Shown here: positions 46,773-60,565 of the stretch, in pieces
Layout: each line of letters starts with the position of its first letter
How positions within the stretch are numbered: the stretch's first letter is position 1
From: Homalodisca vitripennis
Lineage: Eukaryota; Arthropoda; Insecta; Hemiptera; Cicadellidae
Direction of reading: 5' to 3'
Length of the DNA stretch: 64,000 nt
Assembly (NCBI RefSeq): GCF_021130785.1
Contig: NC_060210.1
Coordinates: 183,798,001-183,862,000, forward strand
Notes under the pieces: model-generated
Database searches by the model: none
Seen by the model: the letters and a program-made list of their open reading frames with translations, nothing else
Told to the model about the DNA's origin: nothing
Position numbers and translations under genes: made by a program

Positions 46773-49124
46773 TTTATAATTCAATGTATTAATTGACTGT
46801 GTGTGTGTGTGTGTGTACAATCATTTTGAAAGCGTTATTGTACAATGAATTTGCGTAAATAAATAAATATGGTTTGCTAACCACTAGCTGTCAAATGGTT
46901 GAGAGTTCTAGGGTATAATTGTATATTTTCTGGTATGTTGTTTCAGTTCAATTGGTCATTGGACGGTTAAGTATCAGGCTATCAGGATAAAGCTCCAACC
47001 CCTTTCTAACTGTTTTTGAACAGGCACAAATTTTTGCATTATTGGCACTTATTTCGTATAGTTTATTCTAAAAAACGGTGGCTCGCCATACCAAAACGTA
47101 AATATTTTTTTTTTAAGAATTTGTAGGACAAAAATAATGGCGCACAGGTTCACAAATGCGACTTTAAAGTCTATAACTTAAATTCCAATGGAAATAAAAA
47201 GGTGAAAAACGAAAATTCAATTCTACGTAGATTAAACACAAAAATAACAAATTGTTTTGTTACTGTTGGTTTTTTTCACGATCGTTATGTATTTTTGGAT
47301 AAAGAATTATAATACGCAAAGAACCTAGTTTCTTTACAAATAAATAATTGTAGAAAAACATTAAATTAAATAGCCAACCACACTCAGTAAATTAATTGTT
47401 AGTTGCAGTTAGATTCTTTGCTAACACTACAAAAGCAAACAAAAAAAAAACATAAACTGTATACGTAATGGACTGTCCAACTGTATCAATTACAGTGTAA
47501 TTTTATGTGTCCTGAGTTGTTCATCTCTGTAGATCTAGCTAAGAATATTAAAAAAATGTTCTCCGTAACTTGAATTTATGTTTGTCAATACAGTTTATAA
47601 AACAATGAATGAACAATAACAGTAATCATTCATTAAATAAATAAACACCCCTCCAAAATTACTCAACTAACACTTAGCAGTGGTCTTTAACTATCTAACT
47701 AATTCCTGTATAAGGACAAATGACTTCTCGTCTAAATGGACTGTTAAACAAGCAGTGTAATGAAGAGATTCAGTAGATATAGAGAGACTTATTGTGAAGG
47801 ATTCAATACGTTTACATCTGATAAAAAGCCCTGCAGGACCGCGCCGGCCCCAGTTGAGGGAGAAATATTCCCTGTACAGTAGTAGAATGCGGATTGATGC
47901 AGCATTCAATGCACCATTAGTGCTGTAAATTCCTTTCTTAAAAGCCTTATTTCTTTTGTGCTTTACTTTTTGATGTTTCATAAAAGGTATCATTTGGTGT
48001 TTTCAGTATTTATATTTTATTAAATAAACATGAAGCTAAATTTTTTTGTCATTATCTCTTACTGTAGGAATGGGTTTTAAAACATCTTTTACTGTTTTCA
48101 AGTTTGGCCTACTTACTCTTTCTCATAAATTTTCAAGAAATTCAGCGAAATTTTGATTGCATCTTAAACCTAGTTGGCCGATATACGCTACCTAGAGGGA
48201 ACTCTCCACAGACTTATATTTTCTCCCGATTTTTAATAGCCCGTGCACTGTTTAAAAAGTGCCGTCTGAGGAATTGGCTCCCTGACAGTATCAAAAATAT
48301 TTGGGAGTCTACCCAGCTTCAGAGTGATACAGGTGAAGGGCTTGTTACGGGTCTTTTAGAGAGATAGCGGTTTCGTTTTTTAGGGTGGAGTGATAGTTGA
48401 ATGAGTGAGTTTCCATATAAAATTGTTTACGAATTTGCTGAAATAAAACACTCAGCGAATATTGAATCCAATATGAATCTATTAATCTTTTAATAGTTGT
48501 GAACTTAAATTAGGCTGGCCTTAGGTAAAATAATTTATTATAAAAACAGTCACTAATCATATACTGTCAAAATTCCAATACTGATTATATTTTATATCGC
48601 GTTAAAACCGAGTTTAATAATTCTTAACACAATTTCATTTGTCACGATCACGAGTATTGTCAATAATTCTGTCCATTCCAATTCTGGAGCTCAACTCAAC
48701 TCGCTGCGTCGCGACAATTACTTATTAGGTTATTGGTGTGCCTCCAGAAAATTCTAGAAATTACTAGACAAGAGGAGGAAGATCCAAGAAACAAGCCACC
48801 GCTCATGTAAGGAGTGGTGGACGCCAGACGGGCCAAAAAACTGACCCAACCTATTGAGCGCTTTCCTCTCTTTCCAATCGCGCTATTCCCCGATTATCCC
48901 TTTCGTAATTGTCAGGGATCTCCCGTGTTTAGTCACATTCTCTTTGTATTAAATAGACTGTTTATTTAGAACATTCTCGTAACAGTATAATAACTATTAC
49001 AAGGGAATCATTTTGTATTCATCAACTAAAAATATTTTTTTAATACAATTTGTTTTATATTAATGTTGTTTAGTATACTGTTTAGTTTATACAGAGTAAT
49101 TGAATATATATCATATTATCATTA
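46773..49124. other. Unannotated stretch with a short (TG)n tract and two unassigned frames
   Basis: (TG)n lies at 46,798-46,817. A 100-codon minus frame (47,691-47,993) crosses a small GC-rich patch (47,828-47,865). An 87-codon plus frame (48,104-48,367) contains FKKCRLRNWLPDSIKNIWES. Neither is recognised. Positions 48,650-48,940 are also locally GC-richer and unassigned, perhaps old repeats. Confidence 0.4.
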
Positions 49125-49125
49125 T

Positions 49126-49168
<43 letters not shown>
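49120..49168. repeat. (TA)n microsatellite
   Basis: Alternating TA with one interruption (taatat). Confidence 0.97.
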
Positions 49169-49173
<5 letters not shown>

Positions 49174-51344
49174 TCATGCGTATTTCTTTTATATTAATTT
49201 TATATTATAAATAGGTTGTAGAGTTTAATTTTATCTTTTTTTATTTTGTTTTATATTAATTAGTGTATGTACGTAAATGTTATAATTTTTATTATACAAG
49301 GGTGTATTTTTCTTAATTATTGTTTACGTGCTATAGTTTTGTATTAATTTTTTATTTAAAACTTCCTGAAGACTTGAACATCTTCTGGTTGAATGGATTA
49401 GAGGGCTAAAAAGCTTTAACTCCATCTCAAAATAATTTTTTTTTTTCATTTTATTATAAATGTTATAGAAAAACAATCTATAACGTTCAATAATTTAGTA
49501 ACGGTGCTTAAAAGCCAGCTTCAATAATTAGAATAATGACTTTAGCCCATAATAACAATATTTTGACGAAATATATTTACAAACGTATTCATCGCCTTAA
49601 AATGGGAGGTGTCTAATTTTAATTATATAATCAATAACAATCCAAACGCATGTTAGATATTTATATATTTGGATTGAAATTTCATAAAAAAGTTTCAAAT
49701 TTATTGTTTAACACTATCATTTATAATTAAAAAAAAATTACGAAAAAGAAACCGATTTGGTTGCTTATTAACCGTAGGCCTACATTTAAAAGAAATATTA
49801 TCCGTAAATCTAGTAACAAAATAACAGCGTAAACTATTTGAGTGAAACAGTGGTCTTATTGGCCCGACTTCATTTCAAGACAGTCTTTTCTTAATCGTTA
49901 GTCCGATATTTATAATGGAATTTTTTTGGTGGGTAGACGGTTCATTTGTAAGAATTTCGTTACAACTACTACACTAAGTATTTTTGTTTTGTCCAATGTA
50001 ACATAATGTTGGAACAAAATATAAGATTAGTCTATATAAAAAGTATAATATTTGAGTGTAACAACAATAACACTTTGAATTGATCCAATTGAAAATCTGA
50101 CTAAACGACTTCCTTTCCGTTGAGACTTCAGCTCGTTAGTGTTATTAAGCTGCTACTTGAAAATAGACGTTCAGAACGACACTAATAAGGTTGAGCTGCA
50201 GGAGATTTTCCTTTGGGAGGGATTTGCTGTTTGTGACGCGTCCAGTAGGGAACCAATAATTGTATACACTCCTTGCATCCCAGAATCCGTATATGCTGAG
50301 CGTTAGCAAAGCATATCACTTGATGCGTTGAATAATCTTCATTATTCTGTCTGTCTGACCTACAATTTGCATGAGATTTCATTTCTAAACAGATCAAACC
50401 ATTGATTTTGGCAGATCTTGAATATTGTTACATTAGTATTGTGTTACCATGATGGCAATATAGAAATCATAGAATAAACTAAATACACAGTGTAATCTTA
50501 CGGCTAAAGCTAGTAACTAACAGTGATAAGCCATTACACACACTGTCGAATTCTCTTTTCAGGTCCCAGTTACTAGCCTCCGAAAAGCGTTTATGTTTGC
50601 ATTGTCATTGTTGGCAAAGGTTGGAGTATAACATTGAAGACAGTATTTTACATGAATGCAAGGTTAGAAATAAATTAATTTTGTCAAACCCAGACAGGGG
50701 CTGTATTTCCTGTAGAGGAAGCGTATTCAATATTTTAATGCACAACGGTTGTAATTCTTAGTCTTGCCCAGGTGTGTCATTAGTAACCTCAGAGTCTTTG
50801 GCGTAACACCGCGTCAAGACATTCTTTACACAATTTCATCTTCTTGAAACAGTTCACCCGCCTATGGAAAGTCATCTTCAATCAATAGATCTTATATCGG
50901 AATTATTAACTTAGTGTTCATCTGTAAATTGCATTACAAGGACGAAGAAGGAGTTTTCTCGTGATTGGCTGAAGAAGTTTCACCATCTACTATCTATAAA
51001 CAATATGGCTCGTTTATGATCGATTTAAAACGTTTAGATAACTCATTGCTATATTTAATAGTGCATTTGCCTCATTCTATTTCTCAAGTTTCTCTTATTA
51101 CCCTTAGAAAACTCTTATTACATTTGTTTTTCCGAACTCTATGGCATGTTTTTTCCTGAAACAATGTTCTGATGTGAGTGATATCTTCCGTATGTTTCCT
51201 TTTCACGAATCTGATATATTCAAACACTAGTTTGGACATTACAGGTTTTGTTCCCCAAATAAAGACAGTGATACTGCAAATGGGTTTTTTGTTCTCTTAG
51301 TTCAAGAAGCGTATAAATTGCATCTAGTCCTATAAGAATCTTGG
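49169..51344. other. AT-rich stretch, no gene called
   Basis: Positions 50,160-50,400 contain a piece of the ggctgagcgttagc family (50,297) together with tctgtctgtctgacc. A 71-codon minus frame (50,182-50,397) overlaps it and is not called. attctcttttcag at 50,550-50,562 resembles a splice acceptor but has no clear exon after it. Confidence 0.4.
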
Positions 51345-51640
51345 CGCTGCTCCCGGAGTGACAGGATATCTTGGATGGGTAAGATTGGAGATAGGTGCCG
51401 CCTCTTATCGAGATCCACGAGGAAGAATTTTCTGCACTAATCTCAAAGGTATGTTCTCCAGGAAGAAGGGTAGGCCAGCTCTGAACCAGCCTTTCCAGTC
51501 AAAGCAGCCAGGGGGTGGCACACCCTTGTTGAGGCTAGCAAGAACCTCTGGTACGGAACGAACACCACCAATTCCAAGAGTCATCTCCCGTAGTAGACTA
51601 GACCTAGACTCCTGGCATATTCAATGGAACCGTCTTTTTC
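51345..51640 (+). repeat. Rep-B dispersed repeat, copy 4
   Basis: ctcccggagtgacaggatat, cttggatgggtaagattgg, gaaccagcctttccagtcaa, agcagccagggggtggcaca and tcatctcccgtagtagacta match the other copies in order. A 95-codon plus frame (51,358-51,645) covers the copy. The equivalent frame is interrupted elsewhere, so coding is doubtful, although the element could descend from a coding sequence. Confidence 0.88.
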
Positions 51641-53224
51641 ACTGATATCATACAGTTTTTAAACTTCTGGGCTTAGTGGAATGCACTTTGTTGTTTATTT
51701 TTTTACGCTTTCTCTATTTTATCCGTTGTTCCTTGAATGTTTAGAACATAGGCTAGTGTGGACGTTCATCATTTTCACATTAATATAACTAATCCACATT
51801 TTCATGTGTAACTTTCCTGATTAGATTTTTAAATCTCTTATTTATTTGTGGTCTATTGTATTCATTTTACTGTAGTGTCTCATAGAAGTTTTTCTAAAGC
51901 TGTTCCTAAATACGCATCTTGTTGACTAAATGTTATGAAAGAATATTCTGATCAAATATACGAATATAGTTATAGATGAAAGTACTCCGCGTTTCTGTAA
52001 AAGTATAGAACGGCAAATGTAGATTTGCACACCTGTAAGCTTTATTTTTCGCATATAAACGAATGAAAAGTCAATAATTTGTGTTGGATACACTAAAGGC
52101 GAACTAAGTAAATAACTCTATAGCCTTTAATTTATTACAAACATTCAATATGAGAATTTTAATGTAATATTGAAACATAACACTCTGTCATCACAAGTAG
52201 AGCAGAAGAGGTTACATTGTAAAAGTTTTTGTAATATCCGAGAGACTTGAGCGGTGAAAAATGCAGTGACTTGTGAAATATTGTCTCATTGTGTCAGAAC
52301 GATATTAAATTTTGATAACATAAAACTTCTGTTCTGAAAGGATCTCGAAATTCCGTACCTGTTGTGGGGCCAAAACCGAGGTGAATCTACGATAGAGACA
52401 AACGTGTACCATTGTAATCCAACTTGACCTTCAAGAAGTTAAAGGTTTGAGATAAATATAAGAATGGCTCTTTACTTAAGAACTTCAACTTTAATAGCAA
52501 ATGATTTAGTAGTTTGGCCTATAATTTGGTGTTTGAAAACTTTAATTTCATATTCATATATGGGGGTGGAAAGGGTATTCGTTTTTCATGCATATTTTTG
52601 ACATTATTTATATAAAATAAAGTCATTTAAATTGGGTTAAACATGTCAGTTACGTATTTTGTGATCGGCTACTATTTTTACTACTACTCAGAAGAATGTT
52701 ATGTATAATTAAATCAATCTTTCATTGCTGCATACTTAAGAAATGTGCATTTTTATTAAAATATATATTTAATATTTTTTCCACATTTATAGAAACAAGC
52801 GTGGTGGGAAGGCCCACGAAGTGAATAGTTATGCACTTTTCTGTATAGAAGCGATGAATTGTTTCTGTTTAAAAATAAATCCGTTGAAACAAAGATCTTG
52901 AAAAGTGTGTGAAAGGGTGTACTAAACTCTTGATAGTAAAATAATACCACCCTCTGGAGTATAATTTTCCCCACTTAAGTCTCCCGTGTCCACAATACTG
53001 AGTGAGGGCAGTAAAGCAGTGAAGTAACTCAACTAAAGACAGTAAAACTTTGCGAAGGAAAAGAAAAAATATCTTGCTTCAGTAGAACTTTAAGTCAATT
53101 ACGTTAATTGTGTCGCAATAATAAAATATTACTTCCAAAGTAATGTTTTATCGCCTTAAATTGTTAGGGATTTTATTTTTAGGGATTTTGTCGTTAGGGA
53201 CAGGGAACATTCAGTAAGATCTAT
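51641..53224. other. AT-rich stretch, no gene called
   Basis: Positions 52,345-52,395 are a GC-richer patch with donor-like sites on both strands but no supported exon. The 72-codon minus frame at 52,756-52,974 is unrecognised. Confidence 0.45.
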
Positions 53225-53410
53225 TACATAATAAAAGTTCAGACTTCTGTGGTTGGAGCAGGAGAAAGGGTTGTTGCCATTCATGGCCAAACCAAAGTAC
53301 ACAAAGACCTAATGAGCTCGCAGTTCCTAACTTCAGGTAACAATAAGTCATCGTTCTCCTTTACTTCACCAACAATATCTTCCTCTATTGTCTTCTTGTA
53401 ATACATAAGA
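53225..53410 (+). repeat. Rep-C dispersed repeat, copy 2
   Basis: gggttgttgccattcatggc, aatgagctcgcagt, cttcaggtaacaataagtca and tttacttcaccaacaatatc align with 22,890-23,010 in order. Both copies are in the plus orientation, 30 kb apart. Confidence 0.75.
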
Positions 53411-53849
53411 GACTACATAAGAGACTTCTGGTATTGCTAAATTATGATATACAGTAAGACGTCCGCGGCTGGAGTGAAAACAGTTTTAATAATTTAATTT
53501 ATTTTATAACCTTCTAAATCTTTATTAAAATAAAGGATATGAAACAAAAATATTTTAAGGAATTAGTAACACATTATTTTCTTATAAATTTCACATTAGC
53601 TTATACATGGTAAATGAACTGAAAGTTTATTCTAAGTAAAGTGGTTGGCATGTTTGGATGATGAGGAATGTGTTTAAAAATATTATACAGTATGTTTAAC
53701 TAATAAATGAGGGGATTTCATATAGGTAATTACTGCTTTTTGGTGAAACTTTACCTTCTACGCATCAAGATGTTACTTAATTCAAGCATTTATTCTACAT
53801 AAACAATGAGTATATTAAAATTATTTATTTTTATTCCTTCTCGTTACAG

Positions 53850-53923
53850 GGTCGGATTGGTTTCTGAAGAAAGCGTACACGTATTATAATATTTACTCCA
53901 GGAGATCTAAAGGGAATTAACAG
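53850..53923 (+). other. Candidate 74 nt exon, plus strand
   Basis: A strong acceptor (ttattccttctcgttacag, ending 53,849) leads into 74 nt that end in CAG followed by gtaaaa at 53,924. Only one frame is open for most of it (SDWFLKKAYTYYNIYSRRSK, then GN and a stop before the donor), so if spliced it would more likely be an untranslated exon or a last coding exon. The splice context is good, but the exon body is AT-rich and the product is unknown. Confidence 0.25.
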
Positions 53924-56437
53924 GTAAAAATTAAAGATGGAAATACCCCTCAGTATATGTTAGAAATCAAAAATTTGAAAACGGTTGTATTCTAAACATA
54001 ATTTTTTTTTCGAAAACCGGCCTATAAAAATAATTTTTAAATAAAACAAACTACTAAATAAACTGAATAATTCACAATTATACATTGTTTACATTTTCAG
54101 AAGGTTACCAAAACATGTGACAAAGTTATGTTTGGGATTGGAACTCTCAATACAAGTGTGATAAATCTTTATTAAGCATGCGATCCCATTTCCAGGAAAT
54201 AAACGCTCTGTCAAAGTATACACTACCAGCTTTTGGGCTCATAAAATAAGAATTTTAAAGTTTCATGCTTAATAAATATCTTATTAAATAAGAAATCAAT
54301 TCGTGAATTGTACTCATTCAACCTAGGAAATCATTTTTGAAAAGTATCGCTGGCATCCCATAGTTATAGATGCAAAAATGTGAATGCTTAATACTTCATG
54401 GTACAAAACCTAGTCAATATATTTAGAAAAAAATTAAACAGTGAATAATAAGATAAGCGATTGAAACAAAGGCATATTTTTATTCCAAATTAACCACTTA
54501 TACTTTTGAAAATTTAGTTTAAAGAAATTTTAATTTTAAGATGAGTAACAATCTTTTATCTCAGAACGAAAAATAATATGCTATATCATATTATTTGGTA
54601 TTTGCATGAATAAATATCAGCTGTCGTTGTGCTAATATTTAAGTAATGACCATAATATTATATAACGGTTATTATAAATAGAATCAGCGAAATTCAAATA
54701 ATATTCTATTCTAGATTTTACTGCACGAAAAATATGAATGATAAGCGAATGAAAGGTATATATTTACTTTAGCTGAAGGATGCAAATGAGGGATCCCAGT
54801 GAAGCCGTGAACATAGGAAATGAAACCAAAATGCAACTAACACTAAATATAAATTGTAGGACAGAGAACCGTTGAGGACATATCACATCACTGAGGAAGC
54901 ATATTATTCAGCAGTAAATTTCGTTGAAGCCGCGTATATGATCTTGTTGCGTTTTTAATTTTTTGTTACTTATAAAATTTATTTACATGGCTGATGGTTG
55001 GTGTGAAAGTATAAAACGTGTGTGTGGTGAAAAAAAGATTAACATTTAAAATATTTTATCAATTTTATAAACTCCTATTTCGACCTCCACAAAATAATAT
55101 TCTAGTAGAAGAACGATTTCTTTCTGAAGAGAAATGTATCTATCAATTTCAAGAAAAACTGTTTTTTAGACTGATCTTATAATATCCATTTCAGCTCTAA
55201 GCAATAATATTTAATATTTTCCGACATAAATGCAATTGAAGTGCCAAAAGCATCAGGAACGAATTGGAACAGCACTTAAAATCGAGTTATGTTACAAAGA
55301 CTCGGGTTCACGACAGGTTGACCTCGTTAATATTGTTGCATTGGCCGCGATACAAGTATACGCTCGTATTTTCTGTATGGTGGTGTAACATTTGTTACTA
55401 CTTCTACACACTGAATACCGTAACTGTTACCACCACAGCTATTGCTAAATACTACCAAAATCCTATGAGAGTTAGGAATATTACAAGAATAGTCTAACCA
55501 GAGAATAGACGGAACTGATAAATGTGATCATATCTCTTAATGGCTAATAAAGAGAACGGTTTTTTTAACTTGTTCATAATTAAACATTTATAATATAAAA
55601 TGCAAATATTTTATTTACTACTGTTAATGTGTACCTAATCAATTCCAGTGAACAGATTAGTTATTAATATTTAAGTTTAACAAAAGTCTTAGCTATTGTA
55701 AACTTAATCATATAACCATGACCAATATGGGTATAAATCATAAATAAAATAAATAGTATTAAAAACAAACAAAGAGCATTAGTATTTAATAATATCCGAG
55801 TTGTTTGTATTATTTATAAATACAGTTATTAAGTACAAGTTTATTCTGTTTACAATATGAATGTTGGCAGTAGCCTATACTTGGCAGTTAACAAATGTCG
55901 TCATGTAAATAATTGTAATTGTTGTAAAATTTGAACATTTTCCACTCAATTTTATTTCATGGTATGTAAATTGGATGTCCAATAATATAAAAAAATTATT
56001 TTCTTTTAAAGTATTGGAAAAATTCCGGTATTATGATTTATTTATAATAATGAATTTTAAATAGCCGCTATGTTTAAATGGGTAAATGTAAAATATATTT
56101 TATATATTTTTAAATAGACATTCTAAATTTCGAATCTATGCAAAATTTTTATTAATGCATATGTAGGAGGATTAAAGAAGACATATTCCATATACACAGA
56201 ATACCACAAACTTTAAAACAATAATTTAAAACGAGACAACATAGAAACATAGAAAATATTTCATAAAATATACAAAAAGAGTTCTGCAACACTATGTATA
56301 TGCTCGGAAATGAGAAATACTAGATATAATATTTATAATATCTTTTTTTTTATTTAATCTGAATGTTAATTTTTAATAAGAACAGATGATTCGAGCGGAC
56401 GGAAATTTTATATTAATATTGATTTTTATAACAAATT
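53924..56437. other. AT-rich stretch, no gene called
   Basis: A 77-codon plus frame (55,264-55,497) lies in a slightly GC-richer patch and has no known motif. No repeats are noticed. This is the sequence just inside the right arm. Confidence 0.45.
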
Positions 56438-59400
56438 GAGTATCATTTTTATCTGTAAAACATTCACAAGTGACCGATGATCAATGATATCTGACTCGAC
56501 GTAGAAGGAATGCTCTGCATTGGAATGCCTAGCAAGTATATCCTGCATTTAAATGCCTAGCATGAATGCCTTCCAGTGCCCCCACAAGGATGCTGCAACC
56601 ACATTGTGTGCTGAGATTTTGTTAATCTATGACAAGAAGATTCAATAGCGTGTTTAATAATTCGTGCCTCCTGGAATAGTTAAAACTATCCAAAAGGTTG
56701 TCACTAGATAAACGATCAATGTAGAATCATGGATCTATTGCTAGAATCTTCAAAGCAGATCATACATTTTCTAGTGTAATTATTTTAGTATTTCTAAAAT
56801 GAAAATTCAGCATCTGTAGAGAGAACAGAAGGTGCAAAAATTTTTAGCTTTTTACACACAACGTATGTAAACCTCTTAGTGAAGCATCTAATATCTGACG
56901 CTGTTTACAAGCTTGACTCCTGGAATCTGGGTCATGTTTCGTCTTAAGAGATGCAAAAAAGGTTCAAAACAAACTCTCCCAACATAGTTTTGACATCACA
57001 GAAATCTAGACTGCAGAATATACACACTATCTAGGTGAAGATATATTCTTTAAATATTGAATTACAGCTCAATTGTACACCTGATAATACAATGACTGTT
57101 ACAGGTACTTTCTCTTAAAAATATTGTAAAAATTATTTTACCTGCTATAATAATTAACTGTAAGACTGTCATAGTTAAAGATGAGACATATACTCGTATA
57201 TTCAGGTCAACATAAACCATGCATTCATATATAATACCGAATGCCTATGTTAATGAATATTTCATGGCAGGAAGATTATACAACTATCACTGTAGTGAAA
57301 TGCGTCTATTTACTGTTACAATTCTGCGTGGAATTCATTAGCTGATATGGTTTCCATTTTAAACCTCCTACGATTTTCTTTATTATCTTGGGCTACACAT
57401 TGGCTAATGTCATCTAATCATTAGGTCCAATGGTTTGATAATAGTCAATGGTACGTGTTTCATGTTAGGCATTTAAAGAGGGCGTAACTTCAAAAAAATC
57501 TGAAAAATACTGCTGAATTCCCTGATTTGGTGATAGCAAGCTTAGAATTCGTGTCAGAGTAGTCCTTGATAATAATTTATAATTTACAATGGCACATTCC
57601 ATGTGCAACTCAACAAATATCAGAGATAAAAGGATTTTTTCTTATATTCGGGATTTGTAGCTATCCTTCATCCTTCTTCGACAAACATTTTCAGTACAGT
57701 TTGGCATTTTTTCCTACCTATCTGAATGGTCCATATAATATTACACTATAAATTAATTTTCTACTACGATTAGTACTAATGGGCAGTTAAAGATGATGAA
57801 ATTCAAACCTTAGTTGTTGTTACACTATAAGGATAAAAGCATGTTTTAATTACAACAGAAAACTTTAGTAATAAATATTGACATTAATCTTGTATCAATT
57901 ACAATAACTCTGTGTACTAAAACACAAATATTTCAATACATGTTTTACGTACAACAGTCTGATGCAGTGGTGCTGAGGATAAAAACGATGTTTGTAATAA
58001 CAATTGCGAATCAATTTTCCTGTTACAATATTTTTAAACAAACATTAAACTTTATTTATCGATGCAATATCTGTTTTAATCTCACTCCAGCAAACAGAGT
58101 AGAATTTGTTGTTGATTAGAACTCTTTTAAAACCAAATTGACGTCTTCCTTGAGCTAATTCGTTAACCATTGAATACATTCGGCTTTGGTAATGCTATTA
58201 AAATAGTTTTAGTACGGTCCCAACACGGACTAACGTTTAAGGAAATAGCATAATGCATCATAATAGCATATTTAGCATCATAATAGCAAAATAGATTTAA
58301 TGCATGTGTTTTAAGTTTTAAATGCAACTTGCAAACATCAAGAATGACGCTATCCATGGCAAAATTAGATTCCATGGCAATAATGAGTCTTAAATTAAAT
58401 GACAATATATACGTTTTAAAACTTATATAATTCAATAGATAGCCAACACAAAATGTTTGAAAACTAAATTTATAAAACTACTAGTATAGTTACTAATATC
58501 TTGTGTGTTTTTACATGACTAGAGTTTCAAAATATGTAGACGTGCCTTTCATAATTAAATTGTTTAATAATAATAAAAAAAACAAATAATGCATCATCAA
58601 TTGTATATTTTTGCAAGTAGCAGACTTTCCTAAAGTATCTTCCTCCTAATTATGTCTAAAAGACATTTCGCATTAAACCAGTTGAAAACAACAATTACAT
58701 AAAAAGAAACATGACCTCGTTTTAGTTTTATTGATGAGTTTATCAAACAATACCTTTATACTAGATAACAAAGGTTACTTGATACCGATTAATTTTACCT
58801 GAGATTTTGTTGTCTATTTAAAAGTGTAACGCTAATAAATAAATTATGTAACCAAGGAAACCCCTGTATTCATATTTTCATTTTGTTTTTCGAATAAAAA
58901 TGACTATCCTTATTAGAAAACCAGGGACTTTGCTAGGATAACAAGGTTATTAGATTCGACGTCTGCCAGACTGAGAAGCTACTGGGAAGGAAGACGATAT
59001 ATCTCGTATCTCTCTTCACAACAAACTAGGTTACTTCGGCTATTGAAGCACTTGTCTGTTGTTGCAGTACAGATAAACAAACAGTATAGAACACGTAGGA
59101 TGATATTGATATTACCATCACGTACATCCTTCTGAAGACTACTTTTAAGATTAGCTGTGATATTTTTGAGATATTTACTACATGAAAAATAATTCTGCCG
59201 CCTTACTCCTAAAATGGGCGATTATTTTAATGTTTACACAAGGTTTTTGTATATCATAAATATAATAACAGAATTCAGAGTATCTTATCAAAGTGTGATA
59301 TCACATAAAACTGTTATCCCACAAAATTGTGGACGGACTTTGAATACAATATATTTTTGATAATAATCATGAGTATGGACGGTATGTAAAAAAAAAAATT

Positions 59401-60095
59401 TCATTAAAAATAATGTGTAGTTATATCATAAAGTGTATAATTTTAAACATTTAAATAGTATAGAAAATGAGAAAAAGGAAGTAATTATCACATTCTGAAT
59501 TATATTGTAGCATATTCGGAGTAAATTGTATGTTCAAGAAAATAATTTAAAGTATTTTATCAAATCTGATTTAATAGTTTAAAAATGAAAATCACTTGGG
59601 CATATTATTTCATTTATAAAATGTATAGTTTTAATTTTTTTTACAATTTTACTGCTATATCATTTGACATTGTATAATTATCAAGTTAAATTTAACAGAC
59701 AAATCTATCCTCACTAGGAATATAAAATTGTGTGTAAACTAAAGGAAACAGGATATTTCCGGAAATTTGCCATCGCCTATTGATGCAAAAATCAGTATCA
59801 CTACGTTTCGAGATCTTCTATCTGATCTCTTCCTCAGATGAATAAATAACCTTACACATAACTAAGAAGTTAAAATAAACAAATCATACCAGACCGTTGT
59901 GTCACGCATAAACCAGGAATAACAACCAGGAATTTCATACCTTAAACTATGAGTTGGCGTACGAGCAGCTTGTAGCGCTAGCGTCACAGTGCTGAACCAC
60001 AGACCCAGGGGGGGGTGTCCAGCCCTATTGTCTGCTGGAATTTCCTGAATTTTAAGTAATTTGTTTCTTGTTATTTCTATTTATATTTTATTCTT

Positions 60096-60099
<4 letters not shown>

Positions 60100-60169
<70 letters not shown>
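60100..60169. repeat. (CA)n microsatellite
   Basis: About 35 CA dinucleotides followed by a short TA run. The 90-codon frame at 60,061-60,333 (Thr-His repeats then Leu/Ile/Phe-rich) is an artefact of simple sequence. Confidence 0.98.
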
Positions 60170-60177
<8 letters not shown>

Positions 60178-60349
60178 TATACTTATTTATACTTATTTAT
60201 TTATTTGATAATTCGTATATTTAAATTTCTTATTAGTTGGTCATTGTTATTTTATTTTCTATTATATTTAAATTTAATATTGAATAACATAGGTAATATT
60301 GGCTGGTTCATAGTTGTACTATGCTATTTGTAATTGCTCATTACAATTT

Positions 60350-60565
60350 TAAAAAGATAAAATTAAGAACATTTGTGAATTATGTTAGTTGTATAGAAGA
60401 GTAGCTACATCGCATAAATCACATGCCAACTGATTGTTTCTTAAGTATGTTTTAGTATAAAAATTAATTCCGCGCGAGTTCAACAGAACTCATGGAATAT
60501 GTATGTCTTTCTATATTATAAGAAAATAAACGTTTTTGAACTTGAACTTGAACTTGAACAGAACT
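60350..60565 (+). mobile_element. LINE-like 3' end with (TTGAAC)n tail
   Basis: agaaaataaacgtttttgaa followed by four cttgaa-type hexamers (60,524-60,560) looks like the 3' terminus of a non-LTR retrotransposon, which often ends in aataaa and a short tandem repeat. The upstream 170 bp (including ccgcgcgagttcaacagaac) would be its 3' UTR. No coding sequence is attached. Confidence 0.5.

Noticed and set aside
51358..51645. 95-codon plus frame in Rep-B copy 4
   Set aside because: The corresponding frame is interrupted in the other three copies. It might be an ancient coding remnant but cannot be supported.
60061..60333. 90-codon frame with a hydrophobic C-terminal half
   Set aside because: It begins in (CA)n and continues in AT-rich DNA that codes Leu/Ile/Phe by composition. 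It is not a membrane protein gene.
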